A stretch of 18,161 bases of DNA from assembly GCA_910585715.1 (NCBI GenBank), contig CAJUEX010000060.1, positions 1-18,161 on the forward strand. Reading direction: 5' to 3'. The position numbers and the translations under genes are program-made. The stretch comes from an uncultured Lachnospiraceae bacterium (GTDB lineage Bacteria; Bacillota; Clostridia; Lachnospirales; Lachnospiraceae). Shown here one piece after another: positions 6,846 through 15,601 of the stretch (within the stretch, counting starts at the first letter, position 1; every line of letters starts with the position of its first letter). The notes below the pieces were generated by a model. The model saw only the letters and a list, made by a program, of their open reading frames with translations, was not told where the DNA came from and made no database searches.

Positions 6846-8294
6846 ATGAGTAAAAAGAAAAATGATACATTAATCCAATATTTTGAATGGTATCTGCCGG
6901 AAGACTGCGCACATTGGAAACGGTGCAGCAAGGAGGCAGAACAGTTAAAGGAGGCAGGAATTACTATGGCATGGCTGCCCCCTGCCTATAAGGGAGCTTC
7001 CGGAAAATATGATGTGGGCTACGGGGTTTATGATTTATATGATTTAGGTGAATTTCAACAAAAAGGCACCATACCCACCAAGTACGGAACAAAGGAAGAG
7101 TACATACAGGCTATAGAAAGTCTGCAGAAGGAAGGCATAGCAGTGATTGCGGACGTAGTGCTGAATCATAAGATGGGCGCGGATGAACTGGAACAGGTAA
7201 AGGCGCGTATGGAGGCATGGGACAATCGAAACCAGACTGTAAATGGAGAGGAAGAAATAGAAGCATGGACCCGGTTTACCTTTCCGGAACGAAAGGGAAT
7301 TTATTCGGATTTCCAATGGGACTGGAACTGCTTTGACGGAGTGGACTGGGATGAAAAAAAGAAGCAGAAGGGCGTTTTTTTGTTTGCAGGCAAGGATTGG
7401 GACGGCGAGGTTGACGGCGAGTATGCCAATTACGATTACCTGATGGGTGCGGATATTGACATGAGCAATCAGGAGGTATTGGAGGAATTAAAACGCTGGG
7501 GGAAATGGTATCTGGATGTGACGAAAGCAGACGGTTTCCGCCTGGACGCAGTCAAGCATATCCGATTTTCCTTTTTCAATGAATGGCTTCGGGAAATGCG
7601 GGACTACGGAAAGGAAAACTTCTTTGCCGTAGGGGAATACTGGAGCCCGGATATCGGCAGGCTGAAAAATTATCTGGATAAAGCAGACAGATGCATGAAG
7701 CTCTTCGACGTGCCCCTTCATTTTAATTTCCAGAGAGCTTCCTTTGGAAACGGAAATTTCGATATGGGTTCCATTTTTAACGGTACCCTTGTAAATGAGG
7801 AAAGTGAATTTGCAGTTACCTTTGTGGACAATCACGACACCCAGCCGGGGCAGGCACTGCAGTCCTGGGTCATGGACTGGTTCAAGCCTTTGGCATATGG
7901 GCTCATACTGCTTCAGGAAAAAGGGCTGCCCTGTGTATTTTACGGGGATTATTACGGCATTCCCCATGACAATATACAGCCGGTAAAGGGACTTGACAAG
8001 CTGCTGCTTCTCCGGAAAAATTATGCTTATGGCAGGGAACACCGTTATTTTGACCACCAAAACATTGTAGGGCTTACAAGGGAAGGGGAGCCGGAATGGG
8101 AGAAATCCGGTCTTGCCCTGTTGGTCAGCGACGGACCGGGAGGCTCAAAGGTGATGTATGTGGGAGAAGGAAAGAAGGGAAAGACCTTTTATGATTATAT
8201 GGGCAACAGGCCGGAAAAAGTAGTGATAGGAGAAGACGGAAAGGGAGAATTCTTTGTGGAAGGCGGCTCCGTTTCCGTATGGGTAGAGGAATGA
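6846..8294 (+). CDS. Cytoplasmic alpha-amylase, glycoside hydrolase family 13
   Basis: A 482-residue enzyme hydrolyses alpha-1,4-glucosidic bonds in glycogen, starch fragments or maltodextrins. The start at 6846 (MSKKKNDTLIQYFEWYLPED) is preferred over in-frame codons from 6774 because the family aligns from NDTLIQYFEWY and AAGGA (6831-6835) precedes it. The four GH13 regions are all intact. They are DVVLNH (103-108), GFRLDAVKH with nucleophile D234, AVGEYW with acid/base E264, and FVDNHD with H330 and the transition-state stabiliser D331. The length and lack of signal peptide match the intracellular GH13_5-type amylases of Firmicutes, so it probably acts on stored or imported polysaccharide. 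Its stop codon overlaps the sbcD start (ATGA, 8291-8294), which implies translational coupling. No convincing promoter hexamers were found in 6712-6845, although transcription must start there given the terminator upstream. Confidence 0.95.
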   Translation: MSKKKNDTLIQYFEWYLPEDCAHWKRCSKEAEQLKEAGITMAWLPPAYKGASGKYDVGYGVYDLYDLGEFQQKGTIPTKYGTKEEYIQAIESLQKEGIAVIADVVLNHKMGADELEQVKARMEAWDNRNQTVNGEEEIEAWTRFTFPERKGIYSDFQWDWNCFDGVDWDEKKKQKGVFLFAGKDWDGEVDGEYANYDYLMGADIDMSNQEVLEELKRWGKWYLDVTKADGFRLDAVKHIRFSFFNEWLREMRDYGKENFFAVGEYWSPDIGRLKNYLDKADRCMKLFDVPLHFNFQRASFGNGNFDMGSIFNGTLVNEESEFAVTFVDNHDTQPGQALQSWVMDWFKPLAYGLILLQEKGLPCVFYGDYYGIPHDNIQPVKGLDKLLLLRKNYAYGREHRYFDHQNIVGLTREGEPEWEKSGLALLVSDGPGGSKVMYVGEGKKGKTFYDYMGNRPEKVVIGEDGKGEFFVEGGSVSVWVEE

Positions 8295-9415
8295 AATTAT
8301 TGCATACAGCAGACTTGCATATTGGAAAGACCATGTATGAATTTCCATTGTATGAAGACCAGACATATATATTGAACCAGATACTGGACATTGCCAAAAA
8401 GGAGCAGGTGGATGTGGTTTTGCTGGCAGGGGACATTTATGACAGGAGCATTCCCTCCACAGAGGCGGTAACTGCTTTTGATGAGTTTTTAACGGCATGT
8501 GTAAGGGCAGGAATCGTTACCATGGTCATAAGCGGCAACCATGATTCCCCGGAGAGGCTTTCTTTTGGAGGAAGGCTGTTTGAGGAAAACAGGCTCTATA
8601 TTGCAGGCACCTGGGAAGGACAGGTGAAGCGGGTAACCTTACAGGATGAATACGGAGAGGTGGATTTTTATCTGCTTCCCTTTGTCAGGCCGGGACAGGT
8701 GCAGGCAAGGACAGAAGGTGAAGCGGTGGAGAAAATCATGAAGGAAGCCGTTTCTTTGGAAAAAGGGAAAAGGAACGTGCTTATGACCCATTACTTTGTA
8801 GGCGGGAAAAATTGGGAGCCTGAGCTATCCGAGTCGGAAAATACAGTGTATGTGGGGGGAATCGATATGGTGTCCCCTGCACTTTTTGAAAAATTTGACT
8901 ATGTGGCGCTGGGACATCTCCACAAGTCACAAAAGATTTCAGAGAAGCACATATATTATGCGGGTTCGCCCCTTGCATATTCTTTTTCGGAAAACAGCAA
9001 TAAGACGGTACAGCTTATAGAGCTTTTGCAGCCGGGGGAGATTTTCGTAAAGAAGGTGCCTTTAAAGCCCCTTAGACAAGTGCGGACCATAGAGGGGGAT
9101 TTGTGGGAGCTTACGAAGGAACAGATTGCCGCCCTGGAGAACAGGGAGGATTACATCCGGGCAGTGCTTACCAATGAGGAGGCGCTTATGGAGCCCATGG
9201 CAGTGCTGCGCAGCGTTTATCCCAATGCCATGGAAATCGTATTAAAGGAAAAAGAGTTAGCTACTGCTAATCAGAAAAGGCAGCAGATTACAAGAAAGAA
9301 GAAAAGCGGCATTGAGCTGTTTCAGGATTTTTATACTTATGTGGAGGAAAAGGACATGAGTGAAGGGCAGCTTATGGCGGCAGAGGAAATGATGAACAAG
9401 GCGCTGATGAAATAG
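8291..9415 (+). CDS. sbcD: SbcD, nuclease subunit of the SbcCD exonuclease
   Basis: A 374-residue metallophosphoesterase is the bacterial Mre11 counterpart. With SbcC it opens DNA hairpins and trims blocked double-strand ends. All phosphoesterase motifs are visible: DLHIG (D8, H10), GDIYD (D48), GNHD (N83-H84-D85), MTHYF (H167) and GHLH (H209, H211). The start at 8291 gives the canonical MKLLHTADLHIGK. An in-frame ATG at 8279 would add MGRG and cannot be excluded, because the nearest purine-rich site is only one base from 8291 and expression may rely on coupling to the amylase. The C-terminal third (about 250-374) is the helical capping and SbcC-binding region. sbcC follows after 27 bases. 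The pairing with sbcC makes the call secure. Confidence 0.96.
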   Translation: MKLLHTADLHIGKTMYEFPLYEDQTYILNQILDIAKKEQVDVVLLAGDIYDRSIPSTEAVTAFDEFLTACVRAGIVTMVISGNHDSPERLSFGGRLFEENRLYIAGTWEGQVKRVTLQDEYGEVDFYLLPFVRPGQVQARTEGEAVEKIMKEAVSLEKGKRNVLMTHYFVGGKNWEPELSESENTVYVGGIDMVSPALFEKFDYVALGHLHKSQKISEKHIYYAGSPLAYSFSENSNKTVQLIELLQPGEIFVKKVPLKPLRQVRTIEGDLWELTKEQIAALENREDYIRAVLTNEEALMEPMAVLRSVYPNAMEIVLKEKELATANQKRQQITRKKKSGIELFQDFYTYVEEKDMSEGQLMAAEEMMNKALMK

Positions 9416-9442
9416 AGTTTAAAGGAATAAAGAGAGGAAAGC

Positions 9443-12112
9443 ATGAAGCCTATTGAAATAACACTTTCCGCCTGGGGGCCATACCGGGAAAAGGAAACAA
9501 TCGATTTTTCCTCCTTTGAGGGGAAAGGGCTGTTTTTGATTACAGGTCCAACCGGAGGAGGAAAAACTACCATATTTGACGGAATTACCTTTGCACTTTA
9601 CGGGGAAACAAGCGGGGAGATGCGGGAAAGGGAAACTCTTAGAAGCGACTTTTCCGGGGAAGGGACAGAAACCTATGTGAATCTGGTGTTTTCCCATAAA
9701 GGCGAAGTTTACAGAATTGAAAGGAATCCCAAATATTTCAGGCCCAAAAAGAGAAAAAGAGGCACAGGGGAGCTGGCAGAGGAAAAGGAGCGGGCAAAGC
9801 TTTTTCTTCCGGATGACACGGTGGTGGAAGGTCCCAAAGAAGTTACCAGAAAGGTAAAAGAGCTTCTTGCGCTGGATTACAGGCAGTTTAAGCAGACTAC
9901 CATGCTTGCCCAGGGAGAATTTACAAGGCTTTTGTATGCCTCGCCCCAGGACAAGACGAAAATATTCCGGGAAATCTTCGGCACCACTTTGTATGATAAA
10001 TTCACGGGAGAGCTAAAAACAAGGTCAAAGGCATTGTATATAGAAGGAAAGTCCTTAAAGGATAAAATGGATGAGGATATCGCCCATATTTCCATAGAAG
10101 AGGAAAGCTGGCAGGAGCTTACCGGGGGAGAAAGCTACCATTATGAGCAGATTAAAGATTATCTGGAGGAGGAAAAAAAGAAAAGGGAAGCATTAAAAAA
10201 GAAGGAAGAGGAAGCAATCAAAAAGCTGGAGCTTCAATATGAAAAGATAAATAAAAAGCTGGAACAGGCAAAAAGCGCTAACGGAAGGCTTGATGAGCAG
10301 GAAAAAACAGAAAAAAGCCTGATGGAGTTAAAAGCGGACGAAGAGGAAATGAAGGCGTTAAAGGCAGCAGTGGATGCGGCACAGAAGGCGGTTTATATAG
10401 AAGCGTCCTATAGAGAATGGACGGAGCAGAAAAGGGCAGTGCTTCAAGCGGCGAAAAGAGAAGAGGATTATATTTCCAAAGAAAAGGCACAAAAGGAAAA
10501 GCAAAAGGAGCTGAAGATTTTTAAGGAAAAGGAAGCGGTATATGAGGAGCTTTTTTGCTTATCAGAGGATTTGTTTCAATTAAAAAAGAGCCTGTCCGAA
10601 AAGGAAAGGCAGAGGAAAAAAGAAGAAAAGAAATTAGAAAGCAGCCAAAAGAGCTATGAAGAAAAGGAGCTTGCGGTAAATAAGAAAAAGGAATTGTATG
10701 AGGAAAAGGACAGGCAGCGGAAGAGGGCTGCCATCGGCCTTGCCGCTTCTCTTCTGGAGGAAGGAAAGCCCTGTCCTGTGTGCGGCTCCCTGACACATCC
10801 CCGTATTGCAAAGCAAGAGGAAGGGATTTTAAGTGAGGAAGAATTAAAAGAGCTGAAAGAAGCATATGAAAGGGAAGAGAAAGAGCTGTTGGAGGTTCAC
10901 CGGGAGGCAAGCATAATGCACGAGAGGGTACAGGCTCTTTGCCTTCAGTCAAAAGAGCTTTCCGGGAAAGCGGCGGAAAAGAAAGAAAAGTTATGTAATC
11001 TAATAAATAATAATAAGGAACTTCCCGGCGCCCTGCTGGCAGGAGGTGCGCAGGCAGAACCTGCCGGGGAGGAAGAACTGTATTCCTTAAAGCCTGTTTA
11101 TGAAGAAAAAAGGAGGCAGTGGGAGGAACTGGAAAAAGAGCTGATTTCCATTTGTTCCAGACTGCAGGCTGCAAAAGAAGAAAAGGAACAGGCAAAGGAA
11201 AGGGAAAAGGAGACGGCAGCACGCTGGAAGGAAGCGTTAAAGGAGCAGAAGTTTTCAGGGGAAAAAGCCTTTCTGGAAAAGCGCATGGAACCGGAACAGC
11301 TGGAGGCAGGGCGGAAAAAGCTGGAAACTTATCAGAAAAAGCTTCATGCCCTTACCGAACAGAGCAAGGCGCTTTTAAAAGAATGCAAAAAGCTTGAAAG
11401 AACGGATTTGTCACTGTTGAAGCAGGAAGCGGAGGATAGAAAGGAAAAACGTGACGAGGCATTAAGGGAAAAGGAAAAGCTTGTCATTGTCCTTGATACC
11501 ATGAAAAGAGTTATAAGGGGCCTGAAAGAGAAGCTGGAGAAATGGGAAAAGGTTCAGGAGGAATATGGAATTATAAAAGGATTGGAAAATACTGCCGCCG
11601 GGAATAATAAAAAAAGACTGGTATTTGAACAGTATGTGCTTACCGGATATTTTGATGAGATTTTAGAGGCAGCCAACCTGCGGTTTGAAAAAATGACCGG
11701 AAACCGCTTTTTGATGGAAAGGGTTTCGGAAGTGGGAGACGGCAGAACCAAGGACAATCTGGAAATTGCGGTATTTGACCACTATACGGGGAAAAGCCGT
11801 TCCGTAAAAACCCTGTCCGGGGGAGAAGCCTTTAAGGCATCCTTGTCCTTATCCTTAGGGCTTAGCGACGTGATACAGCAAAGCAGAGGCGGTATTCAGG
11901 TAGAGACCTTGTTTGTGGATGAAGGCTTTGGAGCCCTTGACGGGGAGTCATTGGACCAGGCGGTAAAGGCGCTTTATTCCCTTGTGGAGCATGACCGGAT
12001 GATTGGGATTATTTCCCATGTGCCGGAGCTTAGGGAACGAATACCGGAAAAGATTTTTGTAGAGAAATCCGTTAAGGGAAGTAAAATCGTAATGGAGGAT
12101 TATACGAAGTGA
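9443..12112 (+). CDS. sbcC: SbcC, ATPase subunit of the SbcCD exonuclease
   Basis: An 889-residue SMC/Rad50-type ATPase follows the ribosome binding site GAGAGG (9432-9437) at a 5-base spacing. The Walker A motif is GPTGGGKT (35-42), in which a Gly replaces the usual Ala of GPTGAGKT. A Q-loop region lies near residues 152-157 (TMLAQGEF). Two long charged coiled-coil arms (about 190-440 and 455-720) flank the zinc hook CPVCG (C444, C447), through which two molecules dimerise. The ABC signature LSGGEAF starts at L791, Walker B is LFVDE with D826/E827, and the D-loop GALD ends at D833. ATP binding controls access of DNA to the SbcD nuclease site. The length is slightly below that of the E. coli protein (about 1,050), as is usual for clostridial versions with shorter arms. 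Its stop overlaps the GTG start of the next gene. Confidence 0.97.
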   Translation: MKPIEITLSAWGPYREKETIDFSSFEGKGLFLITGPTGGGKTTIFDGITFALYGETSGEMRERETLRSDFSGEGTETYVNLVFSHKGEVYRIERNPKYFRPKKRKRGTGELAEEKERAKLFLPDDTVVEGPKEVTRKVKELLALDYRQFKQTTMLAQGEFTRLLYASPQDKTKIFREIFGTTLYDKFTGELKTRSKALYIEGKSLKDKMDEDIAHISIEEESWQELTGGESYHYEQIKDYLEEEKKKREALKKKEEEAIKKLELQYEKINKKLEQAKSANGRLDEQEKTEKSLMELKADEEEMKALKAAVDAAQKAVYIEASYREWTEQKRAVLQAAKREEDYISKEKAQKEKQKELKIFKEKEAVYEELFCLSEDLFQLKKSLSEKERQRKKEEKKLESSQKSYEEKELAVNKKKELYEEKDRQRKRAAIGLAASLLEEGKPCPVCGSLTHPRIAKQEEGILSEEELKELKEAYEREEKELLEVHREASIMHERVQALCLQSKELSGKAAEKKEKLCNLINNNKELPGALLAGGAQAEPAGEEELYSLKPVYEEKRRQWEELEKELISICSRLQAAKEEKEQAKEREKETAARWKEALKEQKFSGEKAFLEKRMEPEQLEAGRKKLETYQKKLHALTEQSKALLKECKKLERTDLSLLKQEAEDRKEKRDEALREKEKLVIVLDTMKRVIRGLKEKLEKWEKVQEEYGIIKGLENTAAGNNKKRLVFEQYVLTGYFDEILEAANLRFEKMTGNRFLMERVSEVGDGRTKDNLEIAVFDHYTGKSRSVKTLSGGEAFKASLSLSLGLSDVIQQSRGGIQVETLFVDEGFGALDGESLDQAVKALYSLVEHDRMIGIISHVPELRERIPEKIFVEKSVKGSKIVMEDYTK

Positions 12113-13203
12113 GAGAAAGAAATGGAAAAAAAGGAATATTTTTGTCCATGGTCCTTTTGCTGTTTCTGGCGGCAGCAGTTACAGGCTGCAAAAAAGGAAC
12201 GGAAGATAATGAACAGGAGACAAAGGTAGTGCTGACTACAGGATTTGCAGCAGATGAAGTGTTCCGTATTGGGAAAAGCTCCTGTATGCTGCCGGAAATC
12301 AAGGTCTACTTGTTAAATACGAAAAACCAGTATGAAAGTATTTACGGGGCTCAGATTTGGAACACGAAGTTTGATGACGGCACCCTTGAAGAAAAAGTGA
12401 AGGACACTGTTATTGCCAGAGTTGCACAGATAAAGACCATGAATCTGTTGGCACAAGAACACCAGGTTGCACTTTCGGAGCATGAGAAAAAACTTGCGAG
12501 CCAGGCAGCTGTAGAGTATTACCAGACGCTTTCTGCCGAGGAAATCAGCTATCTGAATGCAGATGAACAGCTGATAGAACAGCTTTACGGGGAATATGCC
12601 CTTGCGGATAAGATTTATTATTCCATTATACAGGATGTGAACCCGGAAATAAGCGATGATGAAGCAAGGACCATTACGGTAAAAGTGATTTTTTTAAAGA
12701 ACTATTCTTTGGATGGTGAAAAAAACAGGATTCCCTATACAGAGGAGACAAAGGCAGCCACTAAACAAAAGGCGGTGGAGATATTGGCACTGGTAAAATC
12801 AGGGGAAGATTTTGATACCCTGATAACCCAGTACAGCGAGGCGGAAAACAGCACCTATTCCTTTGGAAAGGGTGAGATGGAGGCGCCTCTTGAAGAAGCT
12901 GCCTTTAACTTGAGCACGGATGCCGTCAGCGATGTGGTGGAAACGGAGCATGGCTATTATATTATTAAATGTGTCAGCACCTTTGACCGGAAGGAAACTG
13001 ATGCCAATAAAGTTAAAATCGTGGAACAGAGGAAAAAAGAATCCTTTAATCAGGTTTATGATGACTTTGTGAAAAGCCAGGTACGGAACCTGAATGAAGA
13101 GCTTTGGAACAGCGTTACATTGGCCGGCGGGGAAAATATGGATACGGTGGAGTTTTTCCAAATATATGATAAGTACTTTCAGGGGATGTTTTCAGAGGGC
13201 TGA
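12109..13203 (+). CDS. Lipoprotein parvulin-type peptidyl-prolyl isomerase (PrsA-like foldase)
   Basis: A 364-residue lipoprotein starts at a GTG that overlaps the sbcC stop (GTGA, 12109-12112), ten bases after GGAGG (12094-12098). The basic N-terminus, the hydrophobic run at 10-23 and the lipobox VTGC (C27) predict export, lipidation and anchoring to the outer face of the membrane. Residues about 45-178 resemble the SurA/PrsA chaperone N-domain. Residues about 188-292 form a parvulin rotamase domain, with VKVIFLKNYS, the SGEDFDTLITQYSEAENS helix, FGKGEM, EAAFNLSTDAVSDVVETEHGYYIIKCV and a helical tail. The predicted job is folding of secreted proteins at the membrane-wall interface. Cotranscription with sbcDC is probably positional. 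The family assignment is firm, while the exact orthology to PrsA is less so. Confidence 0.9.
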   Translation: MRERNGKKGIFLSMVLLLFLAAAVTGCKKGTEDNEQETKVVLTTGFAADEVFRIGKSSCMLPEIKVYLLNTKNQYESIYGAQIWNTKFDDGTLEEKVKDTVIARVAQIKTMNLLAQEHQVALSEHEKKLASQAAVEYYQTLSAEEISYLNADEQLIEQLYGEYALADKIYYSIIQDVNPEISDDEARTITVKVIFLKNYSLDGEKNRIPYTEETKAATKQKAVEILALVKSGEDFDTLITQYSEAENSTYSFGKGEMEAPLEEAAFNLSTDAVSDVVETEHGYYIIKCVSTFDRKETDANKVKIVEQRKKESFNQVYDDFVKSQVRNLNEELWNSVTLAGGENMDTVEFFQIYDKYFQGMFSEG

Positions 13204-13289
13204 CAGATTATTATATACTCTTAAATTTCCAATTTAGAAAAATTTTAGAATTTAGAAAATCCAGTGTTTATGCAACTTTTCAAGAATTA

Positions 13290-13316
13290 TTAGCACTCGT
13301 TTTTGACGAGTGCTAA
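13290..13316. promoter_or_regulatory. CIRCE operator (HrcA binding site) upstream of htpG
   Basis: TTAGCACTC (13290-13298) and GAGTGCTAA (13308-13316) are a perfect 9-bp inverted repeat with the characteristic 9-base spacer (13299-13307). This is an exact match to the CIRCE consensus bound by the heat-shock repressor HrcA. It predicts repression of htpG at normal temperature and derepression when HrcA fails to fold under stress. The gene for HrcA is not in this window. Confidence 0.97.
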
Positions 13317-13323
13317 TTTTCTC

Positions 13324-13352
13324 TTGACTTTTAAATAGGAGGGGCTTAAACT
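13324..13352 (+). promoter_or_regulatory. Candidate sigma-A promoter just after CIRCE
   Basis: TTGACT (13324-13329) and TAAACT (13347-13352) are spaced by 17 bases. The -35 starts seven bases after the CIRCE palindrome, so HrcA would bind immediately upstream. A start near 13359 would leave a leader of about 90 bases. The alternative is a promoter upstream of CIRCE, in the AT-rich stretch 13204-13289 that holds a direct repeat AATTTAGAAAA (13231-13241 and 13249-13259). In that case the operator lies in the 5' leader, as is common in Gram-positives. I see no good hexamer pair there. Confidence 0.4.
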
Positions 13353-13397
13353 ATGTTTTGTGAAAAGGATTCCGGTATGGAAACGGAGGAAAACTGA
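13353..13397 (+). other. Possible 14-codon leader ORF before htpG
   Basis: An ATG at 13353 sits eight bases after AGGAGGGG (13337-13344), the strongest ribosome binding site in the region, and encodes MFCEKDSGMETEEN before TGA. The spacing from CIRCE to ribosome site to ATG looks like the start of a normal heat-shock gene, yet the frame closes after 14 codons. A second GGAGG (13385-13389) overlaps its end. If transcription starts upstream of CIRCE this peptide would be translated and could affect htpG translation. If the promoter at 13324-13352 is used, the ATG is not in the mRNA. It is not counted as a gene. Confidence 0.25.
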
Positions 13398-13450
13398 TTT
13401 CAAATCGGAAGAAGAACGAAAAAAAGAAAAACGAAGGGAATGTGATTAGT

Positions 13451-15562
13451 ATGTCAGAAAAACAAGGAAACTTATCAATTAACAGCGATAATATATTTCC
13501 TATTATTAAGAAATGGTTGTATTCAGACCATGACATTTTTTACAGGGAATTGATTTCAAACGGCTGTGACGCTATTACAAAGCTGAAAAAGCTGGATATG
13601 ATGGGAGAATATTCCCTTCCGGATGATTATAAGGGCAAGATGGAGGTAATTGTAAATCCGGAGAAGAAAACCCTTACTTTTATTGATAACGGCATCGGTA
13701 TGACGGATGAAGAGGTGGAGGAATATATCAACCAGATTGCTTTTTCCGGCGCTACGGATTTTATTGAGAAATATAAGGACAAGACAAATGAAGACCAGAT
13801 TATCGGTCATTTCGGACTTGGATTTTATTCTGCCTTTATGGTAGCTGACGAAGTGCATATTGATACGCTTTCCTATAAAGAGGGTGCAAAGCCGGTGCAT
13901 TGGGAATGTGACGGCGGTACAGAGTATCGTATGGCAGAAGGGGATAAGGCAGAGGTAGGAACGAAGATTACGTTATTCCTAAATGAAGAATGTCTGGAAT
14001 TCTGCAACGAATATAAGGCAAGAGAGGTCATCAAAAAGTACTGCTCCTTTATGCCTACCGAAATATTCTTAAGCAGGGAAAATACCACGGAGACACAGAT
14101 TATTCTGTTGGATGAGAAATCAGATACGGATGAAGTGGTGGAAAACATTACGGAAGAGGGCAAGCCCATACTGGATGAGGAAGGCAAGGAAACAGGAGAA
14201 AAAGAGCCTCCGGTAGAAAAGCTGAAGATTAAAAAGCGTCCTGAATTATTAAATGATACCAATCCCCTTTGGGCAAAGCATCCAAATGAGTGCACCAAGG
14301 AAGAATATCTGGACTTTTACCGCAAGGTATTTCAGGATTACAAGGAGCCTTTGTTCTGGATTCATTTGAATATGGATTATCCATTTAATTTGAAAGGGAT
14401 TCTGTATTTTCCCAAAATCAATATGGAATACGAATCCATTGAAGGAACCATTAAGCTGTACAACAATCAGGTATTTATTGCGGATAATATTAAAGAAGTA
14501 ATTCCGGAGTTCTTAATGCTTTTAAAGGGCGTCATTGACTGTCCGGATTTACCGTTAAATGTGTCCAGAAGCGCATTGCAGAACGATGGCTTCGTAAAGA
14601 AGATTTCTGATTATATTTCCAAAAAGGTTGCAGATAAACTATCGGGCATGTGCAAGACGGAAAAGGAAGAATATGAAAAATACTGGGACGATATCAGCCC
14701 ATTTATTAAATTCGGCTGCTTAAAGGATGACAAGTTCTGCGAGAAGATGACGGACTATATCCTCTTTAAGAATTTAGACGGCAATTTTATGACTTTGCCG
14801 GAATGTCTGGAAGTAAAGCCAATTGACACGGAAGAAGAAAAGGCAGAGGTAGTGGATGAAAACGGTGAAAAAGTAGAAGCCGAGGTTGTTACGGAGGATT
14901 CAGCTTCTGAAGAAACTGACGCAGAAGAAGAAAAGAAAGAAAAGGTTATCTACTATGTAACCGACGAAAAGCAGCAGAGCCAGTACATCAATATGTTTAA
15001 GCAGGCAAAGATGGATGCGGTCATACTGACAGATAACATTGACCAGCCTTTTATTTCCCAGCTTGAGTCAAAAAATGAGGGGGTTAAGTTTAGCCGCATT
15101 GATGCTGACCTGACAGATACCTTTAAGACAAAAACCTCCAAAAAGGCACAGAAGGAACTGGATGAGGCGGCAGAGGAGCTTTCCAAGGTATTTAAAAAGG
15201 CTCTGAAAAAGGAAAGTATTCAGGTGAAGGTGGATAAGCTGAAAAACAAGAAGATTTCTTCCATGATTACTGTATCGGAAGAAAGCAGGCGTATGCAGGA
15301 CATGATGAAGATGTATGCAATGCCCGGCATGGAAATGAACATGTTTGGCGGCCAGTCCGGAGAAACCCTTGTGCTGAATGCAAACCATCCTTTGGTACAG
15401 TATGTGATGGAAAATAAGGAAGGCGAAAATGTCTCCATGATTTGTGAGCAGCTTTATGACCTGGCAAGTCTGCAGAATGCGCCGCTGGCACCGGAAGCCA
15501 TGACGAAATTCGTGGCAAGGAGCAATGAGATTATGATGCTTCTTACAAAAGGGAATGAATAA
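13451..15562 (+). CDS. htpG: HtpG, Hsp90-family molecular chaperone
   Basis: A 703-residue ATP-dependent chaperone. The ATG at 13451 (MSEKQGNLSINSDNIFPII) is preferred over the in-frame GTG at 13442, which lies too close to the GAAGGG (13433-13438). GHKL ATPase motifs are intact: YRELISNGCDA with catalytic E33 and N37, FIDNGIGM (78-84), FSGATDF (99-104) and IGHFGLGFYSAFMVADE (118-134). The middle domain carries the catalytic-arginine loop LPLNVSRSALQ (R373). Two acidic inserts make it longer than E. coli HtpG (624): residues about 220-257 at the N/M junction, where eukaryotic Hsp90 has its charged linker, and about 460-498 (EEEKAEVVDENGEKVEAE and onward). There is no MEEVD tail, as expected for bacteria. 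It is probably monocistronic: CIRCE lies upstream and a terminator downstream. Confidence 0.97.
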   Translation: MSEKQGNLSINSDNIFPIIKKWLYSDHDIFYRELISNGCDAITKLKKLDMMGEYSLPDDYKGKMEVIVNPEKKTLTFIDNGIGMTDEEVEEYINQIAFSGATDFIEKYKDKTNEDQIIGHFGLGFYSAFMVADEVHIDTLSYKEGAKPVHWECDGGTEYRMAEGDKAEVGTKITLFLNEECLEFCNEYKAREVIKKYCSFMPTEIFLSRENTTETQIILLDEKSDTDEVVENITEEGKPILDEEGKETGEKEPPVEKLKIKKRPELLNDTNPLWAKHPNECTKEEYLDFYRKVFQDYKEPLFWIHLNMDYPFNLKGILYFPKINMEYESIEGTIKLYNNQVFIADNIKEVIPEFLMLLKGVIDCPDLPLNVSRSALQNDGFVKKISDYISKKVADKLSGMCKTEKEEYEKYWDDISPFIKFGCLKDDKFCEKMTDYILFKNLDGNFMTLPECLEVKPIDTEEEKAEVVDENGEKVEAEVVTEDSASEETDAEEEKKEKVIYYVTDEKQQSQYINMFKQAKMDAVILTDNIDQPFISQLESKNEGVKFSRIDADLTDTFKTKTSKKAQKELDEAAEELSKVFKKALKKESIQVKVDKLKNKKISSMITVSEESRRMQDMMKMYAMPGMEMNMFGGQSGETLVLNANHPLVQYVMENKEGENVSMICEQLYDLASLQNAPLAPEAMTKFVARSNEIMMLLTKGNE

Positions 15563-15601
15563 GATAACAGGCTGATTAGGGACTAGACGATATAATAAAA
15601 T

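Noticed and set aside
10521..11222. A 233-codon minus-strand frame inside sbcC
   Set aside because: It is a shadow of the coiled-coil region of SbcC. Its Pro/Leu/Ser-rich composition mirrors Lys/Glu codons and it has no family resemblance.
13442..13450. GTG start for HtpG
   Set aside because: It lies only three bases after GAAGGG, while the ATG at 13451 gives a normal HtpG N-terminus at an acceptable spacing.
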